Below, in pieces: positions 33,386 through 45,784 of a stretch of 64,000 bases of DNA. The notes below the pieces were generated by a model. It saw only the letters and a list, made by a program, of their open reading frames with translations. It searched no databases and was not told the DNA's origin. Where the stretch lies: positions 974,001 through 1,038,000 of the forward strand of contig JBBBDQ010001184.1 of assembly GCA_037127315.1 (NCBI GenBank), in the 5' to 3' direction. Every line of letters starts with the position of its first letter. Within the stretch, counting starts at the first letter, position 1. The stretch is from Ascarosepion bandense. Taxonomy: Eukaryota > Mollusca > Cephalopoda > Sepiida > Sepiidae. Both the position numbers and the translations under genes were made by a program.

Positions 33386-33708
33386 TGTTTGTGTATATAA
33401 ATGTATATGTACATATATTTATTTATGTTTTAGAATTTGTACCCGTATATGAATGAATGAATGTATGTATGTGTGGGTATGTATGTGTATATATTTATAG
33501 GATTTTTGAAATTTTTTTCATCTATCATTTTAGTATTTCATTCATATAAATTATCAGTTACTTTATTGACATACTGAGATAACTTAATCTATGATCAACA
33601 TTGCAATTATCTATATGTTTAGAATTCTCTATAACAATCTTTCTATCTTAGGCATTTCCTTTTCTTTTTTGGCTATTCTTATATTTTCTTTATAATTTAT
33701 ACATACAC

Positions 33709-33712
33709 ACAT

Positions 33713-33767
<55 letters not shown>
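33709..33767. repeat. (AC)n(AT)n microsatellite
   Basis: Uninterrupted AC run changing to AT run. Confidence 0.95.
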
Positions 33768-33772
<5 letters not shown>

Positions 33773-34269
33773 TTTCAAAATTCTATGTTTAGATGCACTC
33801 TAGTACAATATTTTCTTTTTTCCGTTCCTCTCCTTTTATTTCAGTAACACATTTTAAATTAAATTAATTTTTTCAGAACAATACTCAGGCCATATTATTT
33901 TAAACGGAGAGTTTTTGGAAAACTTTTAGCAGAGCCAAATGTTACATCATGCTATCTATTTTTTCTGTTTCTCTTATGCACTTTTACTTTTTTTTCGTTT
34001 TCCATTTTATGTATCTATCCGTTTCTTTTCACACTACTTAGCTGGTATTTTTACGACGGCTGTCTGGCTTACATTTTTCCTTTTCTTTCATTTCATCTTT
34101 TTTCTTCTCCTTTAGTTCTTTCTCTGTATAGCCCCTTTTCTCTTTTCTCCTCTTTCCTGTTTCCCTTTCCCACACTTCTATTTTTTAATATTCTTAAATT
34201 TTTATTTTTCTAACACAGATGTAATCTAAAAGTTCTTTTTAATGATCGAGTCTATAATCAATTCCACTG

Positions 34270-34345
34270 TCTCTCTTTTTTCCTTCCTTCTTCCAAATCC
34301 TTCGTATCAATGTCTAGACAAAGACCATCTAACATAATCTACTCT
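34270..34345 (-). repeat. Inverted repeat arm 2
   Basis: Reverse complement of 33310-33385 at about 80% identity, with CGTATCAATGTCTAGACAAA as the core. The arms are 0.9 kb apart. Confidence 0.65.
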
Positions 34346-34346
34346 C

Positions 34347-34389
<43 letters not shown>
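34342..34389. repeat. (CT)n microsatellite
   Basis: CT dinucleotides with one CG interruption. Confidence 0.95.
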
Positions 34390-34392
<3 letters not shown>

Positions 34393-35881
34393 CTTCCCAT
34401 GTCAATTTATCTGTATTTCTGTCTGTCTACATATCTATCTCTAGGTTTGCCTGCATATTTATCTGTACGTCTCTCTATCTTCCTACCTATATATCAATAT
34501 CCCTTTTCTATCTTAACATCATTTTACTGTGCATTTAATGTTTCATTGTTTCTTTAAGATTTTCTACATTAAGTATTTAACAAGAAAGAGAGAATGAAGG
34601 AAAAAATAAAAAAGGAACAGAACTTTAAATTACGTTTTCTCTATAGATATTCAATCTATAAAGGCGCAGCTCTAATGTTTCGAAATCAAATGAGTAAAAA
34701 TTCTAACTTTTCTTTGTTCAAATGAATCCATATTTCCGATGAAACGTTAAGTAATCAATTACTCTTATCATTTGAAAAGAAGTTGAGTTTTGTTTCAGTG
34801 GCCTCACTCAGAGATAAAGCTGCTCAATATAAACCATTTCGTTTCATGGCAAAATTTTGATATTTGAGATAATGCATATTAGAATATTTAAAGATTACAT
34901 TTGGTTTTGAGGCTGTATTAAAATTGATTTCATGTTTCACAGGTATTTATTTTTAACAATTTAAAACGCCTCCAAATTTATATATATGTGGAATTCTTAA
35001 AAGGTTATGAGTTATTTTCTTTTTGTAGTTATGTGATTAGTTGATAGAGCAATTATAACTTTTTGCCCGGTGAAGAGAGATTTGGATTTCGAAGTTTCGA
35101 TCAGAATTCCGCTATCGATGTTACTGAATCAATATATCGACCACCTGCATACATATCACTTTCTGTCTTGAAAGATAAATGGACTGAATCGATTGAAATG
35201 TTGGAAATGTATTGATTTATAAGCTGGAAATAGTTTGCATACCGACGCCTTTCGATTCGTGATTTAATGAAAATTAGTTTTAAAAAGTAAATTTACTTTT
35301 TGGATGGATAGATTAATTTCTGCATCAGTCTATCAACATTCGGTATATATTTCAGGGTTGTGTGAGTAAGGTGTTTGCCTTCAGCAATTTAGCAATATCT
35401 CACTTGATGGGTGTAAAAATAAGATGTGCCTTCTCACCGAATTTAACTTTCACAGCGATCTTTAGAAAAGTAGAAGTCTTACAAAAAGGAAGTGCTTTAA
35501 CAGACGAAGAAAATTTGACATAAAAAATCGGATGGCGCACTGAAATAGCGCAAGAAATCTAAACATTAGTACAAAAGATAAATATTATTATAAATCAGAA
35601 AAAATATTATTATAAAAGTATATTGATCAGCTAAAATGTGATATCAATCCTCCTAAATGACGCTTAATGCTATGTATCTCATGGATGGAACATTTGAGTA
35701 GAGAAAAGTTTAAAGAAAATGGAAACAAAAAGAAAACACTTGTGCTCAGAATCAGAATTAGAGAGTTGAAATTTCTGGTACATATAATGAAAAAATGGTC
35801 GGGAAACGTATTTCAGAAGCTATTTAAATCAAATCTTGTGTAAATGGATAGACATAGAATGGAAGTGACTGTAAAGAAATT

Positions 35882-36300
35882 GAAGCCGTAGGGAGATGCT
35901 TAATGTTCATTAAATTGGCCTTGTGTCATACATAAACGAACTTCCTACAACCTAGGATTATTTCGTTATCATCAGAGAGTTGTCAGTAGGCTGGAATTTG
36001 TGGAAGGATAAAAGTCTATTTTTGTATGTTGGAATAGAAATTTATTAATGAAAAGAACAACATGAATTGGTAAAAGTTTTAAAGATTAAAGTTCGTAGTA
36101 GTAACTTGTTGGAAAGAGTTTATATGTACGTATGGGTGTATATATGAGTGTTGTTGGGTAGGAGTGTTTTTGAAGTATTCGCACAGTCTTAAAAGGCTGC
36201 GTGCAGATATCAAGTAGACAAGTGAACGATGAAGTAAGAGGTGAGAAAGAAAGGAAATTGCTATAATAATACGATCGTTTGACGTTTGTCAAGGGTACAT
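35882..36300. mobile_element. LTR-like unit, second copy
   Basis: This unit starts TGAAGCCGTAGGGAGATGC and aligns with 27186-27560 through GCCTTGTGTCA, an AAATTTATTA block and GTTCGTAGTAGTAA. The two copies are about 8.7 kb apart in the same direction, but unrelated elements in both orientations lie between, so I read them as separate insertions. On the minus strand a 109-codon open frame (36317-36646) precedes it, unrecognised. Confidence 0.5.
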
Positions 36301-37394
36301 GTTAACTACGCTCATCTCATTTCTTTCTGACGAGCGTCAATATTGGCTTGTCTTTTATTTCGTTTGGGAATTCACTCCCTGATGTAATTGCGAGCTTTTC
36401 ATTAGACGACAAACATTTCGCATCGAGGTGTGAAATTTCTCGAGTTTTGTGTGTCAAGAAAAGTTTGTAAATTCCAGAAAATTTGTTAATTTCTAACAAT
36501 GAGTCAGATTTGCATTTTAACGTAGAAATTGTTTTGTTCACTACAAGATAAATACTGCTTAGATCTATGCAGTGTATAAATTCATGGAGAAAGCTATGAT
36601 TGCTTATTTCTTTGAAAGGAGACGGTATATAGAAGTTCTTGGACAAGCCTGGATTTTAATGAGCGCTTGTCTGAACAGATTGATAATTCATGTAAGAAAT
36701 CGATCCAATAAAAATGTGCTTGTTATTGGTTGTTATATTAATTAAAATGTACAATATTTTTCCAATCAAAAAACTCTCACTGTCTTATGAAAAACATTTA
36801 TATTGAATTATACGAAAAAAGATTTTTGTGTCTGTTTTACGAAGATGAGTCAATGCAATTTGTTTTTTCGTATAAGAAATAAAGAATACATTCAGGCATA
36901 TTATATATGATGGTATATCTATACATCAAAGATACTACATATTAAGGAAGGAAATATATCGAAGCTTTGTAACACTCATTCCCGCTGATGCAATAAAATC
37001 CTTACAGCAATTTTCACTTCTCCATTACCAACTGGCCTCCATCTTCTGGTCTAATGAAAGAGGTACTGAGGAGCAACCGCAATGACAAGGGGATGTAATA
37101 TGTGCATATATAACAAGACAAACGTAGTAAGACGTAACCTTTTGAAGTACATTGATGGTTGAGCTAGCACGAAGTCATAGCTCAGCGTGACTGAGGGTGT
37201 GAGTGTTCTATCCTTGTTCAAACTTTTTATCACGCCAGGTAACGAACTCTCTTCAATAAATTGTAACTAAGGTCCGCTTGCAGAATAAACGAGAGATGGG
37301 TTAAATGGTTGATAGACAAATATAAATGCGGCTGAGCAGGTGTCTTAAAAAAGTAGATGGCCACCTGGTATACGAGTGCAGACCATCAATTTAT

Positions 37395-37444
<50 letters not shown>

Positions 37445-37544
37445 AGCTGAAAAGAACCTACGGTTTTACAATTCCGAGTTCTCAGGCATTTTTTATAATA
37501 AACGTGCTCAATATAACAAATTTTATAAAGCATATTATAATTAA
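36301..37544. other. Non-coding, one unrecognised short frame
   Basis: A 109-codon minus-strand frame at 36317-36646 reads as possible protein but matches nothing I know. The rest is AT-rich with an (AT)n array at 37397-37438. Confidence 0.35.
37397..37438. repeat. (AT)n microsatellite
   Basis: Uninterrupted AT dinucleotides. Confidence 0.95.
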
Positions 37545-37645
37545 ATTTGTTTTTTATTTAGAATTAATATATTTTTTTTACAATTCGACACGGAAATTTC
37601 TATGTTTCAAGATTTTACCTCGTCTTTAGGCAATGTTATTTCATA
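37545..37645 (-). repeat. Inverted copy of the hammerhead-like terminus
   Basis: The reverse complement reads AACATTGCCTAAAGACGAGG, then a TAAAATCTTGAAACATAG block and CCGTGTCGAATTG. This matches the end of the repeat at 38370-38430 base for base over most of 55 bp. It therefore stands head-to-head against the + strand copy that follows. Confidence 0.7.
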
Positions 37646-37849
37646 AGTTAATGTTAGTTTATGAATGTTTTTATTTCAACTTGCATATATCTAATAATTT
37701 ATATTTGAACTTGCATATCTCTAATAATTTTGTTTTATAAGAATAATATTTAAATGGATATTAAAATAATTAAATTGATATTGAAATTTTTAATAATTAA
37801 ATCGATATTTAAATGATTGTATTATGATATTAATATTGTATAAGAATAT

Positions 37850-38459
37850 AATAAGAATATAATAGATTTTAAAAAATAATGAAAATAAATTTTTAAAGAA
37901 TCTAAGAAATAAATGGATATTAAACATGTTATTTATAAATTAAGAGTTTTGAAAAATTATAATATAATGCATTCTGAATCGGAATAAAAATAGTATAATT
38001 ACACTCAAAGGCTCCTTTTAATTAGATCTAAAATATTTTTTCTTTCTTTTTTTTACTTTTAGAAACATTTTAGAAAATTTTGATATACAGAGAAAAATAA
38101 AGGAAGAAATTTGTAGCAATAATGGATACATCAACTGAAATGAAGTCTAGACAGGGGTTTTGAAATAGGCTGATACTTTTGCCTTTAAGATTGAAAGATG
38201 CAATCATGTATTTCCCAAAAATATAATGTTTTTTTTTCAAATTTAAAGTCAATCTCTATTCTGATTAGTAAAATTGAACACACACATGAATTTTTCTGTT
38301 TTCGCATATATATAACAAACATATGGTTTTTTTTTATATTTAAATGAAAATCATTTACACAACAATGATCTAACATTGCCTGATGACGAGGTAAAAATCT
38401 CAAAACATAGAAATGTCCGTGTCCGAATGTAAAATATATTAATTCTAATTAAAAAAAAC

Positions 38460-38511
<52 letters not shown>
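37850..38511 (+). repeat. Interspersed repeat, copy 2, ending in (AT)n
   Basis: This copy aligns with 24790-25414 and ends in an AT array at 38464-38511. Its hammerhead-like motif reads CTGATGACGAGG at 38380 followed by ATCTCAAAAC. ACATT before and AATGT after could form a 5-bp stem I, and TGTC lies at the cleavage position. Two faults count against activity: AAAA replaces GAAA, and an extra C separates the core from stem II. No ORF is present. Confidence 0.7.
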
Positions 38512-38514
<3 letters not shown>

Positions 38515-38793
38515 TACTTTGATTAGTGAGATCCACAAAAGATGTCCTGCAAGTTACATTCAGCAATTATTTTGTGCCCGAGGTTTGCGCGTAAGAGTTG
38601 TGCTACTCCATCTAGAGTTAGGTAAAAAAAAACGTCTAGATAAAAACGCAATGACCTTGTAATAAAAACGAAGTGTCACCTAAAATCAACACATCTTTGT
38701 TCTAATGAATATTTTATGCAATACATTTAAATATTCAAAGTTCAATAAAAACAAAAAGACACGAGTCTTCACTCATATCTCAGAAAGTCTTGT
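38512..38793. other. Non-coding spacer
   Basis: Nothing recognised before the 3' tail of the minus-strand LINE. Confidence 0.4.
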
Positions 38794-38941
38794 ATTATTA
38801 TTATTATGTCATTTTTCATCATATTTCGATTTCTGCATTGGTCTCACTACCAACCAAGTCTGCGGGGAGACCTAAGGCAGGTAGTGGCGTGTTGTTATGA
38901 CTCCATTTCATGTTTTTCTATCCTCCCTATCATCCCCAGCA

Positions 38942-41900
38942 TTACATAGATAACGTTTTCCTTAGTGTGTGGGCTGTACTTAATAAGACAATTTTTTGTA
39001 TATCTCTTAAGCTGGGGTTTCCAGGGATTCTTTCAATGTGTTGTTTTGTTCCATTTTTTATCATTCCAAGTGCACCTACTATCACTGGCACAACTCTTGT
39101 TTTCAATTTCCACATTTTTTCTATTTCAATTTCCAGGTCTTTATATTTTGACAGTTTTTCAAATTCCTTGATTGCTATGTTACAATCCGCTGGACAAGCC
39201 ATATCAATTAATAGACAAGTTTTCTCCTTCTGGTTTTTAACAATAATGTCTGGCCTGTTTGCTTCAATTTTTCTGTCTGTGTAGATGGTGTAATCCCATA
39301 GAATGGTTACTTCTTCTATTTCTGTAACCGGTGCTGGATGATGTTCATACCAGTGTTTGTTTACAGCTTTTCCATAATGTTTGCACATTGCCCAATGTAA
39401 ATATTGCCCAACTCTATCGTGGCGATTTTTATATTCGTTTGGGGCAAGCACAGAAAAGCCTGAGATTAGGTGGTCTATTGTTTCTTGGTGTTTATCACAA
39501 AACCTGCATTTTGGATCCATATTATTATGCATAATATTTGCCTGAAAGTTTCTCGTGAAGAGACTTTGGTCTTGTGCTGCAAGTATAAATCCTTCAGTTT
39601 CAGACTTTAATCCAGATGCACGTAACCATCGATGAGTATTAACTTTGTCAACATTGGATTTATTGGCACGTACTGGATATTGGCCATGCAGAGGTTTGTC
39701 TTGCCAGCGCTGTTTCATCTTTTCAAGAGCTTTATCTTTGGCTTTCATTTTCATATTTTTTGCCGCAATAGTTGGTTCTTGGCTACTGTTTTGCTTTTCT
39801 ACAGAATCTACTAACTGTAATTCTTGTTTGTATTTACTGCCTTCTTTTATTATTGAATATTTTTTCTTTCTTTCTTCATGTTGCCTTACTAATTGTATCA
39901 TCCAATCCTTTGTTGTTTCTATGTATGTTAGTAAGCCAATAGTTGTTGTCTTGTATGACAATTCCAGCTGAATAAGACCCCTTCCACCTTCTTTACGGGG
40001 TATGTATAGACGGTCTACATCAGCCTTTGGGTGATGCATCCTATGCTTAGAAAGAAGCTTTCTTGTTTTAGCATCCATTCGCCTGATGTCGTTTAGAGTC
40101 CAGTTTAAGATGTTGAAGCTATATTGGACAACTGGGATTGCAAGGCTATTAATGGCCATAACTCTATTCTGTGAATTTAATTCAGTTTTTAATATCATTC
40201 GTAGCCTTCTATAGTACTCTTTACGCACTATTTCTTTCATTTTTTTATGGTGAATGTTTTCGCTCTCATTTACACCTAGGTATTTATAAGCTTCTTCTGG
40301 TTTCAATTCTTTTATTGTTACAGCAGGGTCTAAGCTAATTGAGGATGTTTCTTGTATTGATCCACGTAAAACTGTAGCTTTAGCACATTTATTCAAATTA
40401 AATTTCATTCCAATGTCTTCGCTGAAGCATTTTACAGTTTGCAGAAGACCTTCCAGCTCATTATCATTCTTAGCATATAACTTTAAGTCATCCATGTAAA
40501 ATAGATGGCTTATTTTCTTTTGGCCTATTTTATAACCACATTCTGTCTTATTAAGTTGACTGGTTAGTGCTATTAATGATATGCAGAATAGTAAGGGAGA
40601 TAAAGAATCACCTTGAAATATACCTCTTTTGATGTTTATTTCATCAGACTTATAGGTTCCATTTATATGATTGAGGTAAAGGGTTGTTTTCCATATAGAC
40701 ATGCACTGTTTGATGAAATTGATGATGACGGGCGATATCTTGTATATATTTAAAGTCTTTAAAATCCATTCATGTGGCACACTATCGAATGCCTTTCGGT
40801 AGTCTATCCAGGCAGTACTAAGATTTTTCTTTGTCTTGTAGCAGTTTTCCAGGATCATTTTGTTAATTAGCAATTGGTCTTTACAGCCATAACAGCCACG
40901 TTTTCACCCTTTTTGTTCAAGCGGTATCATGTCATTTCTTTCTAAGAATAAATATGTTTGTTTTGTTAAAATAGATGTTAGTAGTTTATATGTTGTCGGA
41001 AGACATGTAATTGGTCTGTAGTTTTTCGGGTTGTTTGTGTCACCATTCTTGGGTAGAAGAAATGTAATTCCTTTTGTCATCCATGCAGGAATTTAAGTGG
41101 GATCGTCAACCATTTCTTGGAGTTCTTTGGCTATTTTTTTATGTGCTGCATTTAAATAATATAGCCAAAAGTTAGGAATTTTATCTATACCTGGAGTTTT
41201 CCAATTGTGTGCTTTTTTTAGTGCAAATTTAATATCATCTTCTGTAATTCCAGACCATGTCTGTTCGGGTTTATTCTTCATTCGTTCTATCTCCTGCGTA
41301 ATCCAATGTACTTCCTTGCTAGGTTCTTTAGGGCAAGCCCATATATTTTCCCAGAACTGTGTGACTTCTTCCATTCTGGGGGGTACTGTCACTTCAATTC
41401 TTTTTTTACCTATTTCCCTGTAAAATCTCTTTGTATCAGTCTGAAAGATCTTGTTTTGTCTGTAAAATTTTGCTCTTTTTTCATAGCGTCTTATTCTTTG
41501 AGCCTTCAGTTGGATTTTTTGCTTTATTTTTTCTTTATTTGATAAGACGTCATTTTCATTCCTGATGTTATATTTTTTTTCCGCTCTTCTTCTTTTCCTA
41601 GTTCTTACATTTATTCCTCTACTCAGTTCATCCAGTACTGACAGCTCACTTCTTAGTTGTTCGATTTCTTTTTCGATTTTTCTTTTCCAAGGTGGATCTT
41701 CACGTCTGCGTGACTGCCTTGTTTTTATTTTGATGTTTAATTTTTTTGTTGCTGCTGTTGCTGATGCATATATTACTTCGTTAAGATTTGTATTCGGGTC
41801 TTCATCCAGTATTGATTTCAGTGCTGCATTGTACAATTTAATAGTTCGGAGGTTTTGTTTTGTTGGTTGGAATTTTGGGAGCTGTTCACGTTCCTCCATT

Positions 41901-42691
41901 GTAATACTTTGTATTTGACTTAGCTGGTTTTTTATTTCTATCTTGGCTTCCTGTATATTGTTATTTTCCGTCAAATAATTATCTTCGATGTGTTCTGAAC
42001 TAATTTTATTTTTGTCTTTTAACTGACTCAGACTCAGATCGCACATTTCCAGCACTTTTAGACTTACATCATTATCTTCGCAGTGATTTGCGTGTTTCAC
42101 GGTTTCTACATTATGACCTGTGATTTGTTTGATGTTATTACTTTTTATTTCTGGTTCCGGTTCCTTTTCGTATTTTGTTGATTCGACTCTTCTTGTTACA
42201 ATTCTTTTAATTTCGTGAATCTCAGCCTCTGACAGTCGGTTATTACGAATAATGTACCTACGTACATTGGCCAATTTATTTTCGTCAATATACTTTCTAT
42301 TTGTTTGACCAACTTTTTCACACCAAATGTCATATGTTTGGCGAGTCATGTTTTTTTGAGGTTTGAGTAACGCTTCATGAAATGCAGTCATAACGACTTT
42401 GTACTCCTCACGAGACCAGTTTATTTTTTCTTTCTTTAAATATACGGTTGTAGATCTAGCTGGTGAATTTTCAGGACCATCATTAGGATTATCCTGGTTG
42501 TGGGGACCTGAAGATACATTCTTTGTGTAGGAGTTTGTTCCTATGGCAGATTTTTCGACCTCAGGTAGGTTCCCTCCTGAAGGACGGGCTCCCTGTTTAT
42601 CCACTGGAAGAGCCATACTGGACTTTTTATTTCTATTTGTGTTTTTCATGTTTTTCCCACGAGTGACGCACAGGTCCAAAAGTCCACCCAA
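38942..42691 (-). pseudogene. R4/Dong-type LINE polyprotein, two in-frame stops
   Basis: The frame is continuous for 1250 codons apart from TAA at 41093-41095 and TGA at 40904-40906. The N-terminal 530 codons are charged and helical. RT follows with NYRPITCLPTTYKLL (between the stops), FDSVPHEWI, GIFQGDSLSPLLFCI and the catalytic YMDD at about 40487-40498. A post-RT block reads KHRMHHPKADVDRLYIPRKE. The Cys-His motif CRFCDKHQETIDHLISGF has Phe where the last Cys belongs. The endonuclease block has RPDIIVKNQ and then CLLIDMACPAD, a PD...D arrangement. RT copies the RNA at a nick made by the nuclease. The stops and the lost Cys make this copy inactive. Confidence 0.85.
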
Positions 42692-43068
42692 AGTTGCCCG
42701 GCACGTTGGGTAACGGTCTTTTACAAACAGGGTACCGAAGCCTGTAGGGAATCGTTTGTGACCTCATAACGCAGTAGCCATTCACTCCTCGGCACGATTA
42801 ACACCTTGAGTTGCGGGTTGTTGTTCGGAGTTTTCCTTCTCCTAAATGGGCTGCCAAGCAAAATCTGACATAGACGCGATTGGAATTCAAGGAGAAAGAC
42901 GGCTCAACGAAACAAAACATCAATATTACTAGAGTAGTTTTTAAAAAAAAAAAAAAAAAAAAAGAAAAAAAATTATAATATCTTAAGAAAAAAAAAAAAC
43001 CCTGTTTATATTAAAACAAAATTTCATATTGAGAAAAGGAAAAATTCAAATAGAGAGACGTTTGTTGG

Positions 43069-43099
<31 letters not shown>

Positions 43100-44640
43100 T
43101 AATAATTTGTTCGTCCACTTTATCTTTCATTTTTTCAACAAAGTCGTTGGTCAAAAATAGGATTATCATAATAAGATAAATTAAATAAGTAAATTAAAAC
43201 AATAAATAAATAAAAATAAATTTATCAAAAAAATACGTAGACTTTCTATAAAATAATACCATATAAATTGTTTTTCATCGGATTTAATTTATTTTCTTGT
43301 TTTGTTTTGTTTTTAAGAAAATTATAATAGTTAAAAAAAAAAAAAAAAAAAAAAAATAATTTACTCGAAATATCGACAGCTAAAGGAAATATAATACGGA
43401 TGATTTTATTCAGGTTAATTTAAAGAACAAACAGATAAATTAAAATAAAGCAGAATTTCATAAAAAAAAAAAAATTTCCTAATATCTAAAGAAAAAATCC
43501 TGTTTATATTAAAACAGAATTTCATATTGAGAAAAAGAAAAATTCAAAGTGAGAGACGCTGGTTGAAAAAACAAACAAACAAACTTGGATGTAACGGCCG
43601 TTCAACGAAAAAAAAACATCACTGCACTTAGAGAGTATTGTTAAAAAAAAAAAAAAAACATTTATTGCTACTATTAACCTTTGTCCTTGCAAAAAAAAAA
43701 AAAAAAATTCAAAATTTAATTTAATATGAAAAAAAAAAAAAAAAAGTGGACATACCTTTGAGTTTACTACCGTAACATTTAAAAATAATAATTTGTTCGC
43801 CCACTGTATTCTGTGTTATTCTTTCATTAAATCCAGCGAGAATAAAATTATCGAAAAATAAATAAATATATAAAATGAACGAACAAATTAAATATAATAA
43901 AATTATTACATATTCTCTCTAAGAAAGAATATCCTAGATCGAACATTTTTTTAGTGTTTTTCGTCATATTTTTTTTTTTCGTTGTCTTGCTTTAGAAAAC
44001 TAGTTAATAAATCTATTTAAAGGATCCTTAAAAGAAGAAACATACAATTTGAATTATATACGAAGAAAAAATTAATGTTTATGTTTAAAAATAGTGAAAT
44101 TCAAAATTAATGTTTACGTTAAAAAAAAAAAAAAAAAAAAAAGAAAATCTCAAAAAATTTTTTTTAATAGGAAAGAAAAAGTGGACATACCTTTGAGTTT
44201 ACTACCGTAAAATTTAAAAATAATTTGTTGGCCTACTGTATTCTGTGTTATTCTTTCATTAAATCCAACGAGAATAAGATTATCGAAAAATAAACAAATA
44301 TATAAAATGAACGAACAAATATAAATAAATTATTACATATTCTTTCTAAGAAAGAATTTTTTCTAAGAAAAATTATTACATATTTTTTCTAAGAATGAAT
44401 ATCGTCGATCGAACAGAGCGCTTTTCGTCATATTTTTTATCGTTGTCTTGCTTTAGAAAACTAGTTAATAAATCTATTTAAGGATCATTAAAAGAAGAAA
44501 CATACAACTAAAATTATATACGAAGGGAAAAATTAATATTTATGTTTAATATAGTTTAATATAGTGAAATGAGAAATTAATGTTTACATAAAAAAAAAAA
44601 CGTTACGTTTTCAGGAGCCTCAGAAAAGCACGTCATTCTC
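42692..44640 (-). repeat. LINE 5' region with poly(A) runs and diverged tandem units
   Basis: GTGGACATACCTTTGAGTTT opens two units (43745 and 44177) that match for about 400 bp, through TTCTGTGTTATTCTTTCATT, AAAACTAGTTAATAAATC and AAAAGAAGAAACATACAA. A third, more diverged unit starts near 43096. Another direct repeat pairs 43000-43080 with 43498-43575 (CCTGTTTATATTAAAACA). Runs of 10-25 A are frequent. Placement just upstream of the ORF, on the LINE strand, suggests 5' UTR monomers, by analogy with tandem promoter monomers in other LINEs. That role is inference. Confidence 0.55.
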
Positions 44641-44657
44641 GTTGTAATCCCAACCGC

Positions 44658-44710
<53 letters not shown>

Positions 44711-44717
44711 TTATTAT
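44658..44717. repeat. (ATT)n microsatellite, 3' tail of the older LINE
   Basis: About twenty ATT units with one interruption, then ATTATTATTCC. On the minus strand this is a TAA/AAT tail at the 3' end of the LINE fragment 44718-45340. Confidence 0.9.
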
Positions 44718-45340
44718 TCCATTTGATTTCTAGTGTATACTCATTCCGTTCAAGGCCTCAGCAAGACACCTAAAAATAGCAGTATGACATTTTCCACTTT
44801 GAAAGTTTTTTTTTTATTTTCAAAGATACATTACAATCTGCGAAGACTGCCATTTTAATAATGTTCGGCTAGAACATTTGCGTGCTTGCTAATTTTTAGT
44901 TAGCAAGCATTGGTTCTGTGCAGCAAAAATAAAACCTTCGGTTACCGCCTTTAACTCTGCACTATGTAGCCACTGATGGCTACGGGGTTTCTGACATCAA
45001 CTTGTTTAAAATGGTCGCAATATTGACAGTAAAGATATTTATTTTGCCATCGTTTCTGTATTTGGTCGATGGCATTTGCCCTTTCTTTCTTTCTTTCTTA
45101 AGATTATTATCCAATTTTCTGTAGTTTTTACGTATCTTTGAAGTCTAGTTGTTTTAGTTTTCTACGAAAGTTCTGGTTGAACTAATCATCTTCCTCCTAT
45201 CAAAGGACGAATGAATCATTTTTTTAGTGTCAACTGTAATTTAGCACACTGTCATAAACTTGGCTCGGTAGATATGTATGCAGTCATTGCAGTAAATAAG
45301 TGGCATAACTAGACAAAAATCTTCTTACGAAATCAATAGC
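44718..45340 (-). mobile_element. Older R4/Dong-type LINE copy, 3' part
   Basis: Minus-strand frames give GGR-LVQPELS followed by KTTRLQRYVKTTENW, then IQKRWQNKYLYCQY, and SHQWLHSAELKAVTEGFIF with AAQNQCLLTKN. Each matches in order the intact-looking copy at 38942-42691 (GGRGLIQLELSYKTTT, MKQRWQDKPLHGQY, HRWLRASGLKSETEGFILA). Most of the endonuclease is deleted and stops are frequent. It ends in an (ATT)n tail. It is 5'-truncated near 45340. Confidence 0.75.
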
Positions 45341-45784
45341 CAGAGTGGAAGGTTCTCGCGATGGAATCAACGGCCACGTTTTTGTGACCAATAAGAGAAT
45401 TCAATTTATAGGTCATTAGCTGTTCCTCGCCTCGGAGAAATGTTCGTTTCTTAAAGTCTACTTTCCCAAGGCAGGTAATGCACGAACAAATACCACTCCA
45501 GCTTACAACACTCAACCTGCAGTTGAGCAGCGACATTACGACCAAACCCGTTCATATGACTAGTAATAATGATGACTACATTTTTATGTTTATGCAGTCT
45601 TACATATAATAGTTTACCGTATATTTTTGTAGAATTGCTTGAAGAATATTTAGAAACCTCTTCTAAAATGAATGAACGGAAAAAGTAAATATACACGAAC
45701 ATACATTGGCTCATCAATATGGTTGTTGCAAATATTTCGATAAATATTTTGATAATAATTTTTTCGATCTAATCTCCTATCTTT

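Larger units (their letters stand above)
32901..35881. other. Non-coding with microsatellites and an inverted repeat
   Basis: No gene recognised. It includes ACAC/TATA arrays at 33709-33767, a pyrimidine-rich region from 34080 with (CT)n at 34342-34389, and two arms of an inverted repeat listed separately. Confidence 0.5.
38794..44640 (-). mobile_element. R4/Dong-type LINE with restriction-like endonuclease
   Basis: A minus-strand element with a long 5' region (44640-42692), a single ORF (42691-38942), a 134-bp 3' UTR and an (AAT)n tail at 38807-38794. The single ORF, the RT followed by a Cys-His motif and a PD...D endonuclease, and the AAT tail all fit the R4/Dong clade, whose Dong member is known to insert into TAA repeats. 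Its 5' end abuts the (ATT)n tail of an older copy of the family (44658-44717). It is the largest nearly complete element in the window but is inactivated by at least two stops. Confidence 0.75.

Noticed and set aside
27186..36300. One 9-kb LTR element bounded by the two LTR-like units
   Set aside because: The interval holds several unrelated elements in both orientations, some clearly older than the units, and no gypsy pol between.
38910..41918. Plus-strand frames of 60-124 codons
   Set aside because: All lie antisense to the R4/Dong-type LINE ORF and show no motif of their own.
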